Positions 5,622-9,422 of a DNA stretch of 9,422 nucleotides are shown one piece after another. Every line of letters begins with the position of its first letter. The stretch's first letter is position 1. Position numbers and translations under genes: made by a program. Below the pieces are notes generated by a model. The model saw nothing but the letters and a program-made list of their open reading frames with translations, did no database searches and had not been told where the DNA came from. The DNA is from an uncultured Sphingobium sp. (lineage in GTDB: Bacteria; Pseudomonadota; Alphaproteobacteria; Sphingomonadales; Sphingomonadaceae): contig CAMLFF010000106.1 in assembly GCA_946479185.1 (NCBI GenBank), forward strand, positions 1 to 9,422. Direction: 5' to 3'.

Positions 5622-6357
5622 TGCCCATACGCTGATAGCTACGTTTCCGGTAAGTCATCACGCTCGTTTTTGCGATGCCCAGATCAACCGCAGTGGCTTC
5701 CACGGACATGCCAATGGCAGCGCGCGCGCAGACTTGCCGTTCGCGCCGTGTGAGCGTTGGGAAGAGCAGGTGCAGCCTGTCATCCATAAGTTGAGGGCTC
5801 GGCAGCCGGGCGAGTGATCGTCGGCGGTTGAGTGGCAACATTGGCAGCGCCAGCCGAGCAAGCCCTACAAGCGCATCAAGTTCGCCATCGCTGAACAGAC
5901 CGGTCGAGCGGTGGCGAGATACATTGATTACGCGCCAGGCGTTAGGGCCACGCTGGATGATCGATACCCGCTCGACAATCCCGGCCTGGTCGAAAAAGCG
6001 CCGACGAAATTCAGTTGAGACAATGTCTGAAGGGCGGATGCGCTGAATCGCGACATCGCTGACGCAAGGGGCCGCGCTGTAAGCATCGGATACGGGATCG
6101 ATATTGTGATAATGCTGGCTATAGGCTGGCAGCATGGCTTCCAGCTGTGGTTCACCAAAAAAATATTGCAGGTCGCTCTCTTCCCGCCCGGTCGCCTCAA
6201 ACAGATAAATCCTGCGTGCGCCGCCTGTGACGCTCATCACAGCATCATGAATTGACGCGCCGAATTGAGCAGTGCCCGTGGTTTCGAGCAAACGCTCGTA
6301 GATCGCCCCCATTGAGACGGGCGCGCGCCATTCCTCGATCTTGCGGATGTAGGACAT
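5581..6357 (-). CDS. LuxR-family transcriptional regulator (sensor domain plus GerE HTH)
   Basis: A cytosolic DNA-binding regulator of 258 residues, the usual length for LuxR-type proteins with an N-terminal ligand-binding domain. Residues 15-170 form the putative sensor domain. Residues about 198-256 are the GerE/LuxR HTH (LTRRERQV, AIGMSVEATAVDLGIAKTSV, YRKRSYQRMG), with conserved E206 and G216 ten apart. In the sensor, Y79-SQH-Y83-HNI-D87-P88 is reminiscent of the W-x3-Y-x8-D-P acyl-homoserine-lactone pocket, but the tryptophan is missing and the Y-to-D spacing is shorter, so it probably senses another ligand. No luxI-type synthase is visible. The ATG at 6357 has AGGAGAG 4 nt upstream. The MFS gene ends 24 nt before it, so the regulator is the last gene of the right operon and may control it by autoregulation and perhaps the opposite block; this is inference. 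Confidence 0.88.
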   Translation of the reverse strand: MSYIRKIEEWRAPVSMGAIYERLLETTGTAQFGASIHDAVMSVTGGARRIYLFEATGREESDLQYFFGEPQLEAMLPAYSQHYHNIDPVSDAYSAAPCVSDVAIQRIRPSDIVSTEFRRRFFDQAGIVERVSIIQRGPNAWRVINVSRHRSTGLFSDGELDALVGLARLALPMLPLNRRRSLARLPSPQLMDDRLHLLFPTLTRRERQVCARAAIGMSVEATAVDLGIAKTSVMTYRKRSYQRMGITSVHELCRLASS

Positions 6358-6361
6358 TCTG

Positions 6362-6368
6362 CTCTCCT
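6362..6368 (-). promoter_or_regulatory. Ribosome binding site of the LuxR-type gene
   Basis: AGGAGAG on the - strand, 4 nt before ATG 6357. It is the strongest Shine-Dalgarno sequence in the right operon and supports that start. Confidence 0.6.
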
Positions 6369-6381
6369 GCCGCTCTGGGAC

Positions 6382-7578
6382 TTATCGCCCCTCCGTCGCC
6401 GCTACAGGTCTATTGAACACCTTCATCGCGATCAACGCAATCGCGGCCAGCACCGCTGGTGCGGCAAATGAGGCGAGAATGGTCGTTTCCGCGATGCCAG
6501 CCTCAAGCTGCGCGCCGATCAGCACCGGCGCAGCGACGGTGCCGATGCGCCCGACGCTCTTGGCCCATCCGATGCCGGTCGAGCGGAGCCGATAAGGATA
6601 GAAGCTCGCCAGAATGACATTCACGCCCCCGTAGGCCCCGAGCGCGAAGAAGCCGCAGGCCGCGAGGGCAAGCTGCAACATCAGCGCGGAAGATGAGCCG
6701 ACAATCTGGCCCGCCAAGAGGAACAGTGCGGCGGAAACCAGCATGGCGCCTACGATGATGCGATAAGCCCCGTAGCGATCGATCAAAAAGCCGATGCAGA
6801 GCGCTGCGGCGATGCCGCCGAAGGAGAAGATCGACAGCGCTGTAGCCGCGAAACTCGGGTCATAGCCCAGGCGAACGAGCAACACCGGCAGCCAGGAGCT
6901 CAGGCAATAGCTGATGGTCAGCATGGCGATAAAGACCAGCCAGAGCATCAAAGTGCCAAGAAGATATTGCGGCGAGATGAGGCTGAGCGGGCTGACCTTC
7001 TCCTGCGCCTCTTCTTCGTTGGCATCCTGATCCACAGCGTCACGCAGGAAGAAAAGCGCCAGCACGGAACTGGCGATGCACAGCAGGCCGATGGCCATCA
7101 TCGCCATGCGCCATCCGCCCAAACCGACGAACAAGACGGCGAGTATCCCTGCTAACGCAGCACCCAGCCCATAGCCGGTAAATAGCGCCGTGATGGCCAG
7201 GCCCCGGCGACGCACGGGCGCGGCTGCGGTGACGATCGCCAGGCAGCTCGGCAAGCAGCCGCCAAGAAAGATGCCGGTCACCAACCGCATCCAGAACAGA
7301 GCGCTTCCATTATCGGCAAGGCCTGTTGCCGCTTGCGCTGCCCCGAAGCCGGCAAGCGTCAGGCCGACCGTCCACCTGTCGCCGAACCGTGCGGCGACGG
7401 GTGGAAGGGCGACCAGGCCTATGCATTGGCCGATCAGGTTTGCCGAGAATATCGGTCCCAGGTCGGCATTTGCGAGGCCCAGCGCGGGCGCAAATTCTGG
7501 CGCGAGCGGGCCCATGATCGTGTGGACCAGCCCGTCCAGAAAATAGACGAGACCACAGATCGCCACGATCAGAAGCAT
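6382..7578 (-). CDS. MFS transporter, aromatic acid:H+ symporter-like (AAHS)
   Basis: Inner-membrane importer with about 12 hydrophobic segments in 398 residues. The N-terminal third matches the aromatic acid symporter pattern: an aspartate in TM1 (YFLDGLVHTIMGPLAPEF), then LGPIFSANLIGQCIG, and RLVTGIFLGGCLPS in TM4. The loop 2-3 motif A is degenerate (ARFGDRWTV in place of D-R-x-G-R-R). An acidic loop (DAVDQDANEEEAQEK) marks the centre of the protein. The ATG at 7578 leaves almost nothing before TM1, whereas relatives have 15-20 residues there, and no Shine-Dalgarno is near it. A CTG at 7621-7623 overlapping the receptor stop, with AGGAA 4 nt upstream, would add 15 residues and couple the genes; this is a real alternative. 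The receptor lies 41 nt upstream and the LuxR-type gene 24 nt downstream. Likely substrate: an aromatic or similar organic acid admitted by the receptor, inferred. Confidence 0.88.
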   Translation of the reverse strand: MLLIVAICGLVYFLDGLVHTIMGPLAPEFAPALGLANADLGPIFSANLIGQCIGLVALPPVAARFGDRWTVGLTLAGFGAAQAATGLADNGSALFWMRLVTGIFLGGCLPSCLAIVTAAAPVRRRGLAITALFTGYGLGAALAGILAVLFVGLGGWRMAMMAIGLLCIASSVLALFFLRDAVDQDANEEEAQEKVSPLSLISPQYLLGTLMLWLVFIAMLTISYCLSSWLPVLLVRLGYDPSFAATALSIFSFGGIAAALCIGFLIDRYGAYRIIVGAMLVSAALFLLAGQIVGSSSALMLQLALAACGFFALGAYGGVNVILASFYPYRLRSTGIGWAKSVGRIGTVAAPVLIGAQLEAGIAETTILASFAAPAVLAAIALIAMKVFNRPVAATEGR

Positions 7579-7619
7579 GGGCGCGCCAGTGCCTGCCTTG
7601 TGGATTGGGTCCGCCGTAA

Positions 7620-9422
7620 TCAGAATGTTCCTGACAATCGCATGCCGAAGGTTCTTGGTGGACGAAGCGATGTCGCGACCACGCCGATTGTTGCGTAAGA
7701 GGGATTGGGCGCCACATTGTTGACGACGACCTCATCCTCGATGTTGTTGACGAACGCGCTGATGCTCAGCCCCTTGCCCTCGAAAGAATAGGTCAGGACA
7801 GCGTCCGTCCGTGTCGATCCGTCAACCCGCGTTTCGGGTATGTAGGCGAGGTCCAGCTCGCGCGGCCCCTCGTAGCGACTGAAGATGTTTGCGATGATGC
7901 GGTCTCCCGAGCCAAGCGTGAAGCTCTGCTCCAGCGATGCTGCGAAGACCCACTCGGGCGATTTCAGGGCGCGAAGCCCGCTGCAATCGATCGTCGTGCC
8001 GGACGTGCGGCATTGTGATGTTGGGCCGGGTGTGGAAACGGAATTATAGACCAGCTTCTTCACTCGCGCATCGAGCCATTGTGCTTGGAGACCGATGCGG
8101 GTTGAACTGGTGACCAACAGCTCGGCCTCGACTTCGACGCCCTTCGTGCGGACTTGGCCGATATTCTCGGTCACGAGCACGACTGCTGGTGGGATCAACT
8201 TCACATAGCCAAGCTGCTGATCCTTATATTCTAGCAGGAAGGCTTCGGCATTCAGTTGCAGGCGATTGTCGAGGAAGCGGTTCTTCGTGCCGACGGTGTA
8301 GGCAGTCACTCTTTCCGGCTCAAAGCTGTTGGCGCCCGGAGGCCCTAGGAAAAAGCCGCCAGCTTTGAACCCCGTCCCGACATTGGCGTAAATGAGGGAG
8401 CGCGGTCCTGCGTCGAATTCGACACCCGCCCGCCAGTTCACGGCTTCAAATGTCAGTGCTCGATCGACGACAAATGCCGGTGCCCCGACGGGGACCAGCG
8501 GAATGACCGGGTCGGGGCCGCGTGCATTGCGAATGGTGTAGCGCTCGCTGTCGCTGGTTTTACGCTCCCATGTGTAGCGCAGACCGCCGGTTAGGCGGAA
8601 AGCAGGTGTGATCGCAAAGGTCAGCTGACCGAAACCGGCGGCGGTTTTGCCCGATGTATCGATGATCTGATCGCTATAGGTCTGCGCTGCTGCGCTTTCC
8701 GTGTTGGACCGGGCCTTCACATGCGTGTCGAGATAATATCCGCCGATCAGCCAGCCAAAGCGATTGCCCGTGGGCGAGGCAAAGCGAGCCTCCATCGAGA
8801 TTTGCTCGGGCTTTTGCTTTTCGATGATCTGAAAGCCCGTCTGCGCGCTGTTATAGCTGAGATCGGATTTTCGATAGGCTGGGATCAGGGTCAATGTGCC
8901 GAGATCAGTCTCGACATTCACATTCGCCAGCAGGCCATAATAGGTGCTGTCGATGAAGGAATTGTCCGTTTGCCGTGCAAAGGGTGCGAATGCCGCGTCC
9001 TGATCGGACAGGCTGGTGCGGGGATCGCCATAATAGCAGGTCTGCGTTCCGCAACGCTTGCGCACCGTTGATCCGCCACCACGTCCACCCTGATGGGTAT
9101 AGTCGCCTACGATATCGATGGTGACGGCGCTGCTGGGCTGGAACCTGTAGGAAAGACGGGCGGCCTTCCCCTCTTCATCGTCCAGCCCATCCGAGAAAAA
9201 GCCATCGCGATGCAAAAGCTGGAAGGCGGCGCGGAGCGCGCTGGTCTCACCGACAGGGAGATTGACCGCGCCGGACGCTGCCACACGTGCATAATTGCCA
9301 ACCTCGAAATTCAGCTGCGCACCGCGCTCGCCGATCCGGGCATGTTGAGGCAGGATATTGATCGCGCCGCCAGTGGCGTTGCGGCCATATAAGGTTCCCT
9401 GCGGGCCCTTGAGCACCTCGAC
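7620..9422 (-). CDS. TonB-dependent outer-membrane receptor, N-terminus cut by window edge
   Basis: Outer-membrane beta-barrel that takes up a ligand with energy from TonB-ExbBD. The frame is open through the right edge (VEVLKGPQGTLYGRNATGGA), so the signal peptide, TonB box and most of the plug are outside the window; about 600 residues remain. The visible start is the end of the plug, with the hallmark EVLKGPQGTLYGRNATGGAINI, followed by a long barrel of alternating strands and loops. Two short cysteine pairs in the predicted outside loops (CGTQTC near the start and C-x8-C in SQCRTSGTTIDCSG) could form disulfides. The chain ends in phenylalanine (MRLSGTF), the usual signal for the BAM complex. 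This receptor type is very numerous in sphingomonads and often serves plant- or aromatic-derived ligands instead of siderophores. It is first in the right operon seen here, before the MFS transporter and the regulator. Confidence 0.92.
   Translation of the reverse strand, partial: VEVLKGPQGTLYGRNATGGAINILPQHARIGERGAQLNFEVGNYARVAASGAVNLPVGETSALRAAFQLLHRDGFFSDGLDDEEGKAARLSYRFQPSSAVTIDIVGDYTHQGGRGGGSTVRKRCGTQTCYYGDPRTSLSDQDAAFAPFARQTDNSFIDSTYYGLLANVNVETDLGTLTLIPAYRKSDLSYNSAQTGFQIIEKQKPEQISMEARFASPTGNRFGWLIGGYYLDTHVKARSNTESAAAQTYSDQIIDTSGKTAAGFGQLTFAITPAFRLTGGLRYTWERKTSDSERYTIRNARGPDPVIPLVPVGAPAFVVDRALTFEAVNWRAGVEFDAGPRSLIYANVGTGFKAGGFFLGPPGANSFEPERVTAYTVGTKNRFLDNRLQLNAEAFLLEYKDQQLGYVKLIPPAVVLVTENIGQVRTKGVEVEAELLVTSSTRIGLQAQWLDARVKKLVYNSVSTPGPTSQCRTSGTTIDCSGLRALKSPEWVFAASLEQSFTLGSGDRIIANIFSRYEGPRELDLAYIPETRVDGSTRTDAVLTYSFEGKGLSISAFVNNIEDEVVVNNVAPNPSYATIGVVATSLRPPRTFGMRLSGTF

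Noticed and set aside
7310..7735. 141-codon open frame on the - strand across the receptor/transporter junction
   Set aside because: It is out of frame with both clear genes and its translation is rich in Arg, Pro and His as in shadow frames.

Overview
The window looks like a piece of a sphingomonad (Sphingomonadales, Alphaproteobacteria) genome. This rests on a GC-rich coding sequence, a TonB-dependent receptor of the type abundant in that group, the Spinster-like and AAHS-like MFS transporters, and the style of the LuxR-type regulator. No rRNA, tRNA, CRISPR array or intact insertion sequence is visible. The assignment is by recognition of protein families, not by any search.

Left block, + strand, 1-3777: a tightly packed operon. 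It holds the 3' part of an MFS transporter (cut by the left edge), a TIM-barrel amidohydrolase (amidohydrolase-2 type), a two-part protein with an HTH-like N-terminus and a class I SAM-methyltransferase core, and a 69-residue cysteine-rich zinc-ribbon-like protein. Junctions are 37 nt (filled by a 14-codon mini-ORF), 4 nt, and an ATGA overlap or short gap, so translational coupling is likely.

Middle, 3778-5580: an AT-rich regulatory stretch of about 200 bp carries three clear inverted repeats and a plausible promoter. It precedes a complete 2-oxoglutarate/Fe(II) oxygenase of the isopenicillin-N-synthase-like family. After that gene come about 510 bp without a convincing gene; they contain a weak hairpin, short palindromes, a possible dispersed intergenic repeat and one doubtful 57-codon ORF.

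Right block, - strand, 5581-9422: a second operon facing the first. In transcription order it holds a TonB-dependent outer-membrane receptor (N-terminus cut by the right edge), an aromatic-acid-type MFS transporter, and a LuxR-family regulator with a GerE-type HTH.

Taken together, the outer-membrane receptor, the inner-membrane transporters, a hydrolase or decarboxylase-like amidohydrolase, an oxygenase and a regulator look like an uptake-and-catabolism locus for a small organic compound, perhaps an aromatic or plant-derived acid. The substrate cannot be read from the sequence. The least explained part is the HTH-methyltransferase plus zinc-ribbon pair, which has no obvious catabolic role and is the best candidate for an undescribed module.
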